DNA of 64,000 bases, from positions 162,776-226,775 of the forward strand of contig DYJD01000009.1 of assembly GCA_020723325.1 (NCBI GenBank), in the 5' to 3' direction. The position numbers and the translations under genes were made by a program. This stretch comes from Desulfosudis oleivorans. Its GTDB lineage: Bacteria; Desulfobacterota; Desulfobacteria; Desulfobacterales; SURF-7. The notes beneath the pieces were generated by a model. It was not told the origin of the DNA, did no database searches, and saw nothing but the letters and a program-made list of their open reading frames with translations. This document shows positions 28,253 to 36,866 of the stretch, in pieces (position 1 is the stretch's first letter; each line of letters starts with the position of its first letter).

Positions 28253-28362
28253 TCCGCCTCCTTGCTGCCTTCCCCTTTTCCGACGACTGTTTTTTGACAC
28301 GGCTGTTGAAACTATGACATGAATTGCCCATCAATTCCCTGGCCGGCTCCGGCAATGCTGAT

Positions 28363-29433
28363 TTATCCTATTGATTTTCCTTTTAGTCTGTAAACATAAG
28401 CCAGCAGCTCGGCCACGGCCTTGAAAAACTGGGCCGGCACTTCATCGCCGATATCGACTAGTTTATACAAATTTTGAGCCAACTCTTTGTTTTCCACCAC
28501 CGGAACATCATGTTCCTGGGCCACGGCCTTGATGCGCTCGGCGATCAGCCCGGCGCCCTTGGCCGTTATCTTGGGCGCACTCATGCTAAGGGCATCATAT
28601 TGGATGGCCAAAGCCAAATGGGTGGGGTTGGTCACCACCACGTCGGCCTTGGGTACTTCCTGCATCATGCGCTTCTTGGCCGCCTGCAGTTGCAGGCTTC
28701 TGATGCGGGATTTGATCTGGGGATCACCCTCCGACTGCTTGAATTCATCCTTGATTTCCTGCTTGGTCATCTTGATCTGCTGCTCGAATTGCCAGCGCTG
28801 ATACAGGTAATCCAGCAGGGCCACCACCATCATGGCCAGAATCACCCAGATGAAAATTTTAAAGGTCGTTTTCAACAAGTAAATCAGAATTTCTGCCACG
28901 CTGAGGGCATATAATCCGCTGATGCGCTCAATTTCCCCCTTAACGATTTTATAGGCCACCAAACCGATGATGGTAAGCTTGATGACCGCCTTGACCGCCT
29001 CCACCATGGAACGTATGGAAAACAGGCGGCCGAATCCGCCGATGGGATCCAAGCGGCTGAATTTGGGCATCATGGCTTTGGAAGATACGAAGAAGCCCAC
29101 TTGAAATACATTGGTCATGAGGGCAGTGAGGATGATTGCCAAAAAGACCGGAGACACGAACACAAAAAACCAAAGACCCAAGGTATTGAACAACTGGACA
29201 AGATATTGGCGATCAAAGACCGGCACCGCTTCAAAAACCAGCCCCTGCCGCAACAGGGCAAGCAAATTATGGTAGGAAAAAGCCCCCAGGGCATAGATGG
29301 TCAGTACCGCCACCAGCAGGATGAATACCGCGGGAATTTCCACGCTGCGGACCACCTGGCCTTCTTCCCGGACCTTTTCACGCTTCTTGGGGGTGGCTTC
29401 TTCGGTTTTTTCTTGAAAACTTTCGTCGGCCAT
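28363..29433 (-). CDS. flhB: Flagellar export switch protein FlhB
   Basis: 356 residues: charged start KTEEATPKKREKVREEGQV typical of FlhB, four membrane helices, and a cytoplasmic domain with the autocleavage motif NPTH in VVVTNPTHLALAIQYD. FlhB controls substrate specificity together with FliK. It is separated from fliR by about 250 bases that hold an AT-rich inverted repeat, whereas other genes here are nearly abutting. Confidence 0.95.
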   Translation of the reverse strand: MADESFQEKTEEATPKKREKVREEGQVVRSVEIPAVFILLVAVLTIYALGAFSYHNLLALLRQGLVFEAVPVFDRQYLVQLFNTLGLWFFVFVSPVFLAIILTALMTNVFQVGFFVSSKAMMPKFSRLDPIGGFGRLFSIRSMVEAVKAVIKLTIIGLVAYKIVKGEIERISGLYALSVAEILIYLLKTTFKIFIWVILAMMVVALLDYLYQRWQFEQQIKMTKQEIKDEFKQSEGDPQIKSRIRSLQLQAAKKRMMQEVPKADVVVTNPTHLALAIQYDALSMSAPKITAKGAGLIAERIKAVAQEHDVPVVENKELAQNLYKLVDIGDEVPAQFFKAVAELLAYVYRLKGKSIG

Positions 29434-29493
29434 ACAGTGTTCTCGCTATCCAAAAATTTCTAATGAACGAATCAGGTATTGATCATCCAGGCA

Positions 29494-29668
29494 GAAAAAT
29501 CCGAAATTCGAATATCGAAATACGAAACAAACTCGAATTACCAAAATTCAAATACAAAAACATTTGCAAGTAATTCGGCCGACCAAAAAGCTCTGGTTGT
29601 TTTGGTTATTCAGTAATTGAAAATTTGAATTTGTTTCGTATTTCGGATTTAGATATTCGGATTTACAT
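29494..29668. repeat. AT-rich inverted repeat, copy 1 (fliR-flhB gap)
   Basis: Begins AAATCCGAAATTCGAATATC and ends with the rough reverse complement (TTTGTTTCGTATTTCGGATT). The arms are built from 8-9 base units like CGAAATTC/CGAATATC. The centre (ACATTTGCAAGTAATTCGGC) is unique. Same family as copies near 36529 and 51580. Non-coding, MITE-like. Confidence 0.75.
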
Positions 29669-29680
29669 TTATTCATGGCC

Positions 29681-30469
29681 TCAGCCCCCGCCCAACCCCC
29701 GCAATAAATGCATATAGAGTGGCGGCAACTGCTGCACAAAAATCCGGGTGAAAAACACGATGATTTCAAGGGCCGCCGCAAAAAAAATCAGACCGGTGAT
29801 GATCTGAACCGGAAAGGCTGCGATCAAAATATTCATTTGCGGGGCGAATTTGGCGCACAAGCCAAAAGCCGCGCTGACAAACAACAGGGACACAATCCCG
29901 GGCGCCCCGATTTTTATGGCCAGGGCGAATATCTCCGTAGTCTGCCGCATGACTTGATGCAAAAGACCTGAATTCAGCTTCAGCATGCCCATCCCCACCA
30001 GTTGAAAACTGTCCGACAGGGCCGTGATCATGATATGATGCCCGTTCAGCAGCAAAAATACCAGCAACACCAGCCAATAACCGAACTGATCCAGGATGGA
30101 GATCTGGGCCCCGCTTTGGGGATCAAGCACATTGATGACGGCAAATCCCATTTGAAAACTGATCAATTCCCCAGCCAACTGAACCGCCGCAAAAAACAGG
30201 CGGATGATTAAGCCCAGGATGAATCCGATGATCAACTCAGCCGCCAGCCAGATCACGGCTTCCGCGGTGCTGCCGGGAAACACCAATAAATCAGCGGAAA
30301 CCGTGGGAAAGATCACCAGGGAAAGAATCAGGCAGAAGCCGGCCTTGACCGGTTCCGGAAACACAGGACTGCTGAAGATGGGAAACATGAAGAGCACCAC
30401 GCTGGTGCGGATAAAAACCAATATAAACAACTGAAGGGTATCCTGGGAAATCGGTAAAAAATTCAGCAT
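29681..30469 (-). CDS. fliR: Flagellar export gate protein FliR
   Basis: 262 residues with about six hydrophobic helices; FMFPIFSSPVFPEPVKAGFC and MGFAVINVLDPQSGAQI are characteristic FliR/SctT patterns. FliR forms the export-gate core with FliP and FliQ. Follows fliQ by about 36 bases. GGAGG lies upstream of the ATG at 12 bases. The C-terminus ends in GLGGG. Confidence 0.93.
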   Translation of the reverse strand: MLNFLPISQDTLQLFILVFIRTSVVLFMFPIFSSPVFPEPVKAGFCLILSLVIFPTVSADLLVFPGSTAEAVIWLAAELIIGFILGLIIRLFFAAVQLAGELISFQMGFAVINVLDPQSGAQISILDQFGYWLVLLVFLLLNGHHIMITALSDSFQLVGMGMLKLNSGLLHQVMRQTTEIFALAIKIGAPGIVSLLFVSAAFGLCAKFAPQMNILIAAFPVQIITGLIFFAAALEIIVFFTRIFVQQLPPLYMHLLRGLGGG

Positions 30470-30505
30470 GACGACCGGTTTCCTCCCGTGGAATTGCTGG
30501 CGGAC

Positions 30506-30775
30506 TCAGCGGATATAGAGCGGAATGCTGGTGATCAGTTTTTCCGTGTACACCGTCAGTTTTTCCAGCATCCAGGGTGCGAAAAAAAGCAGGCCGAACA
30601 TCACCGCCAGGATCTTGGGAATGAACGACAAGGTCATTTCCTGGATGGAGGTAACGGCCTGAAATACACTGACGGCCAGACCGATGATCAAACCAAGCCC
30701 CAGCATGGGCATGGAGATCAGAATGGTCAGCAGAATGGCTTCCTTGGCAAAACCGACGACAAATTCAGGGGTCAT
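30506..30775 (-). CDS. fliQ: Flagellar export gate protein FliQ
   Basis: 89 residues, two membrane helices. MTPEFVVGFAKEAILLTILI and GLAVSVFQAVTSIQEMTLSF are standard FliQ sequence. The ATG at 30775 overlaps the fliP stop (ATGA), which fixes the start; upstream in-frame sequence belongs to fliP. Confidence 0.95.
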   Translation of the reverse strand: MTPEFVVGFAKEAILLTILISMPMLGLGLIIGLAVSVFQAVTSIQEMTLSFIPKILAVMFGLLFFAPWMLEKLTVYTEKLITSIPLYIR

Positions 30776-31566
30776 ATGATTTTTCCGCCAAAACTGTTGA
30801 TCATGGAACCCACCACCAGGTTCCATCCATCCACCAGGACGAAGAGCATTAATTTAAACGGCAGGGAAATCATCACCGGCGGCAGCATCATCATGCCCAT
30901 GGAAAGGAGCACGCTGGCCACCACCATATCAATTATGAGAAAAGGCACATACAGAACAAAGCCCACAATAAAGGCGGTTTTCAGCTCGCTGATGATAAAA
31001 GCGGGGGTCAGCACCAGCAGGGATACATTTTCACGGTTTCTGGGCCGTTCTTCCTTGGCGGTTTTGACAAAAAGCGCCAAATCCTTTTCCCGGGTGTTCT
31101 TCAACATGAAGCGCCGCAAGGGTGCCTGGGCTTTTTCAAAAGCATCCTCGGCCTGCATGGTTTTATTGAGATACGGCTTAAGGGCGTCCTGATAGATGTC
31201 ATTCCAGACCGGCGACATGATGAAAAAGGTGATGAACATGGCCAGCCCGATGATGATCTGATTGGGCGGACTTTGCTGGGTGCCGATGGCCTGACGCAAA
31301 AAATGGAATACGATCACCAGGCGGGTAAAAGAAGTCATCAGGATGAAAATTGCCGGCGCCAGGGTTAACACGGTCAGCAAGGCGATGATCTCAAGCACCA
31401 CCGCCACATCCTCCGGATTGTCGCTCTTGCCCACACTGAGGTTCACCGAGGGAATGGGAATCGCGGCCCCTTCCGCGCACACCGGCAGGATCGCCAGCGC
31501 CAACAAGACCATAACCAATACTCTCACCGGTCGGACTTTAATATTATGATGATATATTCTTTTCAT
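30772..31566 (-). CDS. fliP: Flagellar export gate protein FliP
   Basis: 264 residues with a cleavable signal peptide (VLVMVLLALAILPVCAEGA), as in other FliP proteins, then the signature blocks LAPAIFILMTSFTRLVIVFHFLR, GTQQSPPNQIIIGLA and LVPAFIISELKTAFIVGF-like LTPAFIISELKTAF. Pentamer-forming core of the export gate. Coupled to fliQ by an ATGA overlap. Confidence 0.95.
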   Translation of the reverse strand: MKRIYHHNIKVRPVRVLVMVLLALAILPVCAEGAAIPIPSVNLSVGKSDNPEDVAVVLEIIALLTVLTLAPAIFILMTSFTRLVIVFHFLRQAIGTQQSPPNQIIIGLAMFITFFIMSPVWNDIYQDALKPYLNKTMQAEDAFEKAQAPLRRFMLKNTREKDLALFVKTAKEERPRNRENVSLLVLTPAFIISELKTAFIVGFVLYVPFLIIDMVVASVLLSMGMMMLPPVMISLPFKLMLFVLVDGWNLVVGSMINSFGGKII

Positions 31567-31613
31567 GTCATCAAATTACTACCCAGAATTGATGAATCAC
31601 CATGGGAACCAAG

Positions 31614-31952
31614 TCAAGTGCGGCCGCCTGATCCATCATTCCTAATTCCTAATTCGTAATTCCTAATTGTAGTTAAGTAATTTATTTGCTGGGCCGTCAC
31701 GCCGATGAGAATCCGTTCCCCCATGACTTCCATGAGCATGACCCGTTCCTTGGGCCCCACATGGTGGATGGCCAGGGTCTTCATAACGCTGTTGCCGCCA
31801 AGACGCCCCGGATGAAGCGCAAAACGCCGCAGCAGAAACAACAAAGCCAATACCAGCCCCAAAACCAGGCACAACACCGCAAAGCTTTTCAGCAAGGTCA
31901 TCCACAGATCCGGCGCCAGGGCCGTTGTGGCATCCGCGGCCATAGCGTTCAT
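31614..31952 (-). CDS. fliO: Flagellar biosynthesis protein FliO, repeat-derived tail
   Basis: 112 residues: one membrane helix (FAVLCLVLGLVLALLFLLRRF) and a short cytoplasmic domain (SVMKTLAIHHVGPKERVMLM, ERILIGVTAQQINYL) typical of FliO, which assists FliP assembly. The last 20 or so residues (TIRNYELGIRN then DGSGGRT) are encoded by a TAATTCC-type repeat, so the original C-terminus has been replaced or extended. Start at 31952 is preferred over 31961 because GAGGG is 9 bases away from the former and abuts the latter. Confidence 0.9.
   Translation of the reverse strand: MNAMAADATTALAPDLWMTLLKSFAVLCLVLGLVLALLFLLRRFALHPGRLGGNSVMKTLAIHHVGPKERVMLMEVMGERILIGVTAQQINYLTTIRNYELGIRNDGSGGRT
31637..31669. 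repeat. TAATTCC-type short tandem repeat, copy 1 (inside fliO)
   Basis: Plus strand reads CATTCCTAATTCCTAATTCG then TAATTCCTAATT: four 9-10-base units. It lies within the fliO 3' end and encodes IRNYELGIRN on the minus strand. Related copies are near 31967 and 59773. Confidence 0.7.
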
Positions 31953-31966
31953 GACGCCCATCCCTC

Positions 31967-31998
31967 ATTCCTAATTCGTAATTCGTAATTCATAATTG
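31967..31998. repeat. TAATTCC-type short tandem repeat, copy 2 (fliN-fliO gap)
   Basis: CATTCCTAATTCGTAATTCG followed by TAATTCATAATT, filling nearly the whole 50-base gap between the fliN stop and the fliO start. Confidence 0.7.
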
Positions 31999-32002
31999 CC
32001 CT

Positions 32003-32326
32003 TTACGCTCCCAAATTCCGCACCCGTTCCAACGGACTGATAATATCCGTGAGACGCACGCCGAATTTATCATTCACCACCACTACCTCACCCCTGGCCA
32101 CGAGTTTGCGGTTGATGAAAATTTCAAGGGGCTCACCGGCCAGCTTGTTCAATTCCACCACCGATCCCTGGCCCAATTGGAGCAAATCGTTCACCAGCAT
32201 CCTGGCTTTGCCCAGCTCCACGGACAATTCCAGCGGAATATCCAAAATGAAATCCAAATCCGCATGCTCGGCCGACTCCACATTGGCCGGCAGGTTTTTG
32301 CCATTGGCTGTGCTTCCATTTTCCAT
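32003..32326 (-). CDS. fliN: Flagellar C-ring protein FliN
   Basis: 107 residues, the SpoA domain of FliN: LDFILDIPLELSVELGKARM, LGQGSVVELNKLAGEPLEIF and GEVVVVNDKFGVRLTDI. Forms the base of the C-ring with FliM and interacts with the export ATPase complex. GGAG lies 8 bases before the ATG; starts 5 bases after fliM. Confidence 0.95.
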   Translation of the reverse strand: MENGSTANGKNLPANVESAEHADLDFILDIPLELSVELGKARMLVNDLLQLGQGSVVELNKLAGEPLEIFINRKLVARGEVVVVNDKFGVRLTDIISPLERVRNLGA

Positions 32327-32331
32327 GGTGC

Positions 32332-33309
32332 TTACTCCATAAATAATTTTTCACTGACACGGAACGCCTGAAAACCACGCTGAACACCGGCATATCCCAT
32401 CAATTTGGGCACACCTTCCACCAATCCCACCAGACAATTTTCCGCATCCTGATCCAACTGGATCACATCCCCGGTTTTCATCTGGATCAATTTTTCACCG
32501 TTGATTTGAACCCGGCCCAGCATGACCTCAAAACGCACGGAGGAACTAAGGATGATCTCCTTCAATCGTTTTTGCCAAACATAGTCGATATCCAATATTT
32601 CCGCCTGGAATCCGGCTGCCAGCTTGCCGCGCAAAGGTTCCAGCATGGCATAGGGCAGACAGACGATCAGCGTTCCGGCGGATTGGTCAAGTTCGATTTC
32701 ATATTTGGTAACCACCACCAGATCCGTAGGCATGACAATGGCGGCGAACTGGGGGTTCACCTCCGAGCGCACCAACACGGTGGTTAAGGATTCCACCGGT
32801 GCCCAGGCGGTCTGCAAGTCTTTTAAACAAGCGGTAACGACTTTATTGATCATGGTCTCTTCAATGGCGGTGTATTCGCGGCCTTCGATCTTGGCCGGCG
32901 CAGAGCCCTTGCCGCCGAAAAAAGTGTCGATGAGATTGAAGACCAACTGGCTTTCCAAAACCAGCAGGGCGTGGCCCCGGAAGGGATCCATGCGGAAAAC
33001 GTGCAGGCTGGTGGGCACGGGCAGAGACCGGCCGAATTCCGAAAATTTCATGGTATCCAATGCCTCGGCGCTGATATCCACGGTGGTATGCAGCAGGTTG
33101 GAAAGACTGGTGCGCACCTCCCGGGCAAAACGTTCATTGATGACTTCAAAGGTGGGCATGCGGCCGCGGATGACGCGGTCCTGGCCGCCGAAGTCATAGC
33201 GGCGCACTTCATCTCCTTCCGGCGGCTTGTCTGTTTCTGTTTCCACCTTGCCGGCGGTAAGACCACTCAATAAACTGTCGACTTCTTCCTGGGATAGTAT
33301 TTCGCTCAT
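32332..33309 (-). CDS. fliM: Flagellar switch protein FliM
   Basis: 325 residues. N-terminal CheY-P docking peptide EILSQEEVDSLLSG at residues 3-16, a middle CheC-like domain (YDFGGQDRVIRGRMPTFEVI start; GGKGSAPAKIEGREYT), and the C-terminal SpoA domain (VMLGRVQINGEKLIQMKTGD). Standard length. It carries one docking motif, which is the reference for the 18-copy array in the FliL-like protein encoded 9 kb downstream in the same transcription unit. Confidence 0.95.
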   Translation of the reverse strand: MSEILSQEEVDSLLSGLTAGKVETETDKPPEGDEVRRYDFGGQDRVIRGRMPTFEVINERFAREVRTSLSNLLHTTVDISAEALDTMKFSEFGRSLPVPTSLHVFRMDPFRGHALLVLESQLVFNLIDTFFGGKGSAPAKIEGREYTAIEETMINKVVTACLKDLQTAWAPVESLTTVLVRSEVNPQFAAIVMPTDLVVVTKYEIELDQSAGTLIVCLPYAMLEPLRGKLAAGFQAEILDIDYVWQKRLKEIILSSSVRFEVMLGRVQINGEKLIQMKTGDVIQLDQDAENCLVGLVEGVPKLMGYAGVQRGFQAFRVSEKLFME

Positions 33310-33318
33310 GGCTCTTTT

Positions 33319-33891
33319 CTATTGGATGATGAATTCAGTGAAAAACAAATTGCGGATCTTGCCTTTGGTTAGAAGTGTATTGATCTGCATGATCAATTCG
33401 TTCCGCAAAGCGATCTTGCCTTCCATGTTTTGGATTTCCTTCACGGTCTTGCCGGCCAGCAGGGCTGAGACCGTTTCCCGCAATAACGGCAGGCGGGCCT
33501 GAATTTCTTCCGGCCCTGTGCCGGCGGCCATTTCCAGCTCAAACTTCACCCTCAACAACCGCTGCCCTTCCCCTTCACCGAGATTCACGGCAAAGGGCTC
33601 CAGGAACAAAATGCCCGCGTATTCCGGGCTTTGTTGCTGCTCGGCCTTGGCGGGTGAAGGCGCTGCAACCGGTTCAGGAGGTTTTTCCGTGGATTTTTTA
33701 TAGAGCATCCGCCAACCCAAGAAGCCGCCGCCTGCTGAAATCAATACCACCGCCAGAGCGATCAAGCCCCATTTTAAGAACTTTTTCCGCGCCGGTGGCG
33801 CCGGGGTTGATTCAACACCGGTTTCCGGTTCCGGTTTTGCTTCCGGCTTTTCTTCCGGCTTTGCTTCTGGTTTGCTCGCATCCGTACTCAT
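33319..33891 (-). CDS. fliL: Flagellar basal-body protein FliL
   Basis: 190 residues: a cytoplasmic tail rich in PEAKPE repeats, one membrane helix (WGLIALAVVLISAGGGFLGW), and a periplasmic FliL domain (FLEPFAVNLGEGEGQRLLRV, LLAGKTVKEIQNMEGKIALR, FFTEFIIQ). FliL rings surround stator units and stabilise them. The second ATG (33891) is favoured: AAGGA at 6 bases versus 3 for ATG 33894. Confidence 0.93.
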   Translation of the reverse strand: MSTDASKPEAKPEEKPEAKPEPETGVESTPAPPARKKFLKWGLIALAVVLISAGGGFLGWRMLYKKSTEKPPEPVAAPSPAKAEQQQSPEYAGILFLEPFAVNLGEGEGQRLLRVKFELEMAAGTGPEEIQARLPLLRETVSALLAGKTVKEIQNMEGKIALRNELIMQINTLLTKGKIRNLFFTEFIIQ

Positions 33892-33919
33892 CATGCTTCC
33901 TTTATATAGCCTTGCTGCT

Positions 33920-34645
33920 TCAGCGGGAATCGCGTTTTTTCAAGATGAATTCAACCCGCCGATTTTTCGCCATGCTTTCCGCATCAAGGCCGGTAAAACG
34001 CGGCAGCTTATCCCCAAAACCGCCAGGGGCGATCTGACCAGGATCGAGACCGGTATGTTTCACAAGATGATCATGCACATTCAAGGCCCGTGCCACGGAA
34101 AGCTCCCAATTGGACGGGAATTGGGGACTTTGGATGGGATGGCTGTCGGTATGGCCGAGCACGATGATATCATTGGCAACTTTTTTCAGCAGACTTCCCA
34201 TGGCCTGGATAACTTCCCGTCGATCGGCCCGGACATCGGCGCTGCCGGAATCAAAAAGATTTTCCGCTTGCAGGGTGATCACCACCCCCCGCTGGTCTTC
34301 GCGCACATCCACCAATCCGGCGAGCAGCTCCCTTTGTGTCTGTTCCTCCGGCAAGACCTGTTGGTCCGGCCGGCTTCGCAGCATCAACAGCAGGGTTTCC
34401 GCATTCTCGATCCATTGGGTGAGTTCCCTTGAATCCAGGGTATCATCCTTGTCCTTATGGACAAATTCAAGGGGGCCGGCGGAAAGGGCCAATTCCTTCA
34501 GCACTTTTTTCACATGCTGGTCATCCAGGGATTTCATGGTGAGCAGCATGACAAAAAAAGTCAGCAGCAGCATGATCAGGTCGGTGAAGGTCACCATCCA
34601 CAAGCTGGAATTGTTGCTGCCTTGTTTTTCGGTTTTTCTGCCCAT
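33920..34645 (-). CDS. motB: Flagellar stator protein MotB
   Basis: 241 residues: one membrane helix with the ion-binding Asp (WMVTFTDLIMLLLTFFVMLL), plug/linker, and OmpA-like peptidoglycan-binding domain (ADRREVIQAMGSLLKKVAND, IIVLGHTDSHPI, SVARALNVHDHL, NRRVEFILKK). Start at 34645 as any longer frame overlaps the upstream gene. It pairs with MotA encoded two genes upstream; the intervening gene encodes a second MotB-like protein. Confidence 0.92.
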   Translation of the reverse strand: MGRKTEKQGSNNSSLWMVTFTDLIMLLLTFFVMLLTMKSLDDQHVKKVLKELALSAGPLEFVHKDKDDTLDSRELTQWIENAETLLLMLRSRPDQQVLPEEQTQRELLAGLVDVREDQRGVVITLQAENLFDSGSADVRADRREVIQAMGSLLKKVANDIIVLGHTDSHPIQSPQFPSNWELSVARALNVHDHLVKHTGLDPGQIAPGGFGDKLPRFTGLDAESMAKNRRVEFILKKRDSR

Positions 34646-34673
34646 GATTAGTAAAGCCTCGCCTATAAAACCA

Positions 34674-35441
34674 TTATTCCAATGTTCTGAAGAAAAATCT
34701 CTTAAAAGTGAAGCCGCTTTGGGGTTTTGCGCTAATCCCCTGATGAACCACCAGCAATTCAATTCTGCGGTTCATGGCCCGGGTTTCTTCCGTATCATCA
34801 GCATAGGCCGGCCGGTTGGAACCCCAACCGCAAGCAGTCAGGCGTTCGGGTGGCAATTTTCCCTCGACAATAAAATGCCTTAGAATGTTCATGGCTTGCA
34901 GGGCGGTCAATTCCCGGCTGCTCATGCCCTGTTCAGCCTCCGTGGTTTGACCGCTTGCATGCGCGCTGATTTCAATGGGCTGGTTGTTTTCCAGCAACAC
35001 CATACACAGCTTGTCCAATATATTTTTACCGGAAGAACTAAGAGCCGGTCCGGCCGGCTCAAAAAGCTCATGGCAAGGTATTTGCACCAGTGTGCCCCTG
35101 GGATTTTTCCGGATGGTAATTTTTTGAGCCCATTCCTCGCCGGCTGCAAATACTTTTGAAAGATCCATTGTCCCGGATTCGGTTTGGATCTTCATACCCG
35201 GCAATACTTCGCCGGGTTCCCGGATGACCGAGTATCCGCCGGTATCACCGCTGAAACTGGCCAGCAAGGAGCCGATGGCGGCCGTCACCTTTTTTTCATC
35301 CACAACGGCAATGGCATTCAGCAAAATAAAAAAAGCCAATAGAATGACAAACAGCGAGATACCCAGGGTCTGAAGGACAAAAGCGCTCCTATCTTCTGTG
35401 TGGACCGTCTTCCGTCTTTCCCCGGATGCCTTGCTTCCCAT
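34674..35441 (-). CDS. MotB-like protein lacking the ion-binding Asp
   Basis: 255 residues: N-terminal membrane helix (TLGISLFVILLAFFILLNAI), long linker, and OmpA/MotB-like domain (SSSGKNILDKLCMVLLENNQ, PIEISAHASGQT, GWGSNRPAYADD, NRRIELLVVHQ). Aligning LLAFF here to MTAMMAFF of MotB places Ser where MotB has the proton/sodium-binding Asp; the neighbouring motB keeps Asp. AAGGAG precedes the ATG by 6 bases. Order motA, this gene, motB. It may form heterodimers with MotB in the stator or be a structural partner; this is inference. Confidence 0.85.
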   Translation of the reverse strand: MGSKASGERRKTVHTEDRSAFVLQTLGISLFVILLAFFILLNAIAVVDEKKVTAAIGSLLASFSGDTGGYSVIREPGEVLPGMKIQTESGTMDLSKVFAAGEEWAQKITIRKNPRGTLVQIPCHELFEPAGPALSSSGKNILDKLCMVLLENNQPIEISAHASGQTTEAEQGMSSRELTALQAMNILRHFIVEGKLPPERLTACGWGSNRPAYADDTEETRAMNRRIELLVVHQGISAKPQSGFTFKRFFFRTLE

Positions 35442-35468
35442 TGCTTCTCCTTGAGGGTCTGAGCAACC

Positions 35469-36233
35469 CTATTCGTATCTGCTTTCCCGCTCCTTGGGCG
35501 CCATGAAAACCAGCAGTTTCTGTTCCAATACCCGGGGATTGTCGCCCCTGGTCATGCCCACCACGCCTTCAATGATCAATTCCTTTTTCAGGGTCTCTTC
35601 TTTGCTGCGGGTGCGCAGCTTGCCGGCCATGGGCATGCAGATCAAATTGGACATGATGGCACCGTAAAATGTAGTCAGTAAAGCCACGGACATGGCCGGC
35701 CCGATGGCACTGGGATTGTCCATGGATTGCAGCATCTGCACCAATCCGATCAGGGTTCCGATCATGCCCAGGGCCGGTGCAAAAGACCCCATGGTGGTAA
35801 AAATCTCGGCACTCAACTGATGGCGCTCTTTTAAAAAATCAATTTCCGTGTCCATGATTTCCTTGATGGCGGCCGGCTCCAAACCGTCCACGGACAATTG
35901 AATGCCCTTTCGCAGAAATTCGTCTTCTATGGCGCCGGTGTCTTCATCCAGGGCCAGAATGCCTTCCCGCCTGGCTTTGCTGGCAAAGCCGACAAATTGG
36001 ATAACGATATCATTCAAAGGTGTGGGTTTGGACTGAAAAACGTTTTTTACAGCCCGGGCCGCCGCAATCATATCCTTGATTGGATAGTTGATCATGGTGG
36101 CACCCAGGGTGCCCCCCAACACAATCATCAAGGATGGTATATCAATAAACAGGGCCAGCCCCCCGCCCATGACAATGGCCAGGGTCACCAAACCAAAGGC
36201 CGAAGCAATTCCTAGTAAGGTCGCAATATCCAT
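35469..36233 (-). CDS. motA: Flagellar stator protein MotA/PomA
   Basis: 254 residues, four membrane helices: GIASAFGLVTLAIVMGGGLA, PSLMIVLGGTLGATMINYPI, GSFAPALGMIGTLIGLVQML and GPAMSVALLTTFYGAIMSNL; the cytoplasmic loop carries the charged residues contacting FliG. The 254-residue size and sequence are closer to PomA-like proteins than to E. coli MotA. First gene of the long flagellar unit, 88 bases downstream of a sigma-54 promoter. Confidence 0.94.
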   Translation of the reverse strand: MDIATLLGIASAFGLVTLAIVMGGGLALFIDIPSLMIVLGGTLGATMINYPIKDMIAAARAVKNVFQSKPTPLNDIVIQFVGFASKARREGILALDEDTGAIEDEFLRKGIQLSVDGLEPAAIKEIMDTEIDFLKERHQLSAEIFTTMGSFAPALGMIGTLIGLVQMLQSMDNPSAIGPAMSVALLTTFYGAIMSNLICMPMAGKLRTRSKEETLKKELIIEGVVGMTRGDNPRVLEQKLLVFMAPKERESRYE

Positions 36234-36320
36234 TCCTGAGCTCTTATTGCCGTTCAGTCGTGCACATGGGTGAGTGGGAAAAGGGTTATGCCTGCATCAA
36301 ACGCCTTACCAAGGGTAAAC

Positions 36321-36336
36321 AGCAATCTCCATGCCA
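36321..36336 (-). promoter_or_regulatory. Sigma-54 promoter of the motA flagellar operon
   Basis: Minus strand reads TGGCATGGAGATTGCT: GG-N10-GC with all surrounding positions close to the TGGCACG-N4-TTGCW consensus. The motA ATG is about 88 bases downstream. No other promoter of this quality was seen in the 22-kb run of minus-strand genes. Confidence 0.85.
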
Positions 36337-36528
36337 AAATGCTCCTTAGGGCATTTATAAACAATTTGTATCAATATCATATTGTTATTACCAAAATGAA
36401 TCCGCCTGGAACAACTTGCCGCCGCCCCCCTGTCAAGTCCGCCCGGCAGGATGTCAAGATAATGACATGGCTTGAAAGATACCAGGACAATCTTACTGGC
36501 TTTGGTTACTGGTTTGTCCTCAAGCAAT

Positions 36529-36697
36529 GAAAATTCGAATATCGAAATCCGAAATTCGAAACAAATTCAAAACCTAAATGACCAAACAACCAAAAACCGT
36601 GGCTCAACGACCAAATTGCTTGTCAATGTTGTTTTATTTGAATTTTAGTAATTCGAATTTGTTTCGAATTTCGATATTCGAATTTCGGATTTTCTAA
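36529..36697. repeat. AT-rich inverted repeat, copy 2 (between divergent promoters)
   Basis: Starts AAAATTCGAATATCGAAATC and ends CGATATTCGAATTTCGGATT, the arms being inverted. Centre contains AACCGTGGCTCAACGACC. Lies between the motA and FlgP-like sigma-54 promoters in a 705-base stretch (36234-36938) with no gene. Confidence 0.75.
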
Positions 36698-36866
36698 CCG
36701 GATCTACTGACCGGCCAAAACGGCGATTCAGGTCATCGAAAATAAAAAATCTCCTTAGTAGAGGGCTCGGTCCCGGAAAAACTTGCCGCGCCTTTTTTTC
36801 CATATAACCTTGCCGGTTTTTTGATAACCATATGTCTTTGAAGGCATTTACCCATCTTCAGCACCA

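Noticed and set aside
29494..29668. Short-unit AT-rich repeats considered as a CRISPR array or replication origin
   Set aside because: Units are 8-9 bases without spacers, arms are inverted, and there is no cas gene, DnaA-box cluster or dnaA/dnaN neighbour.
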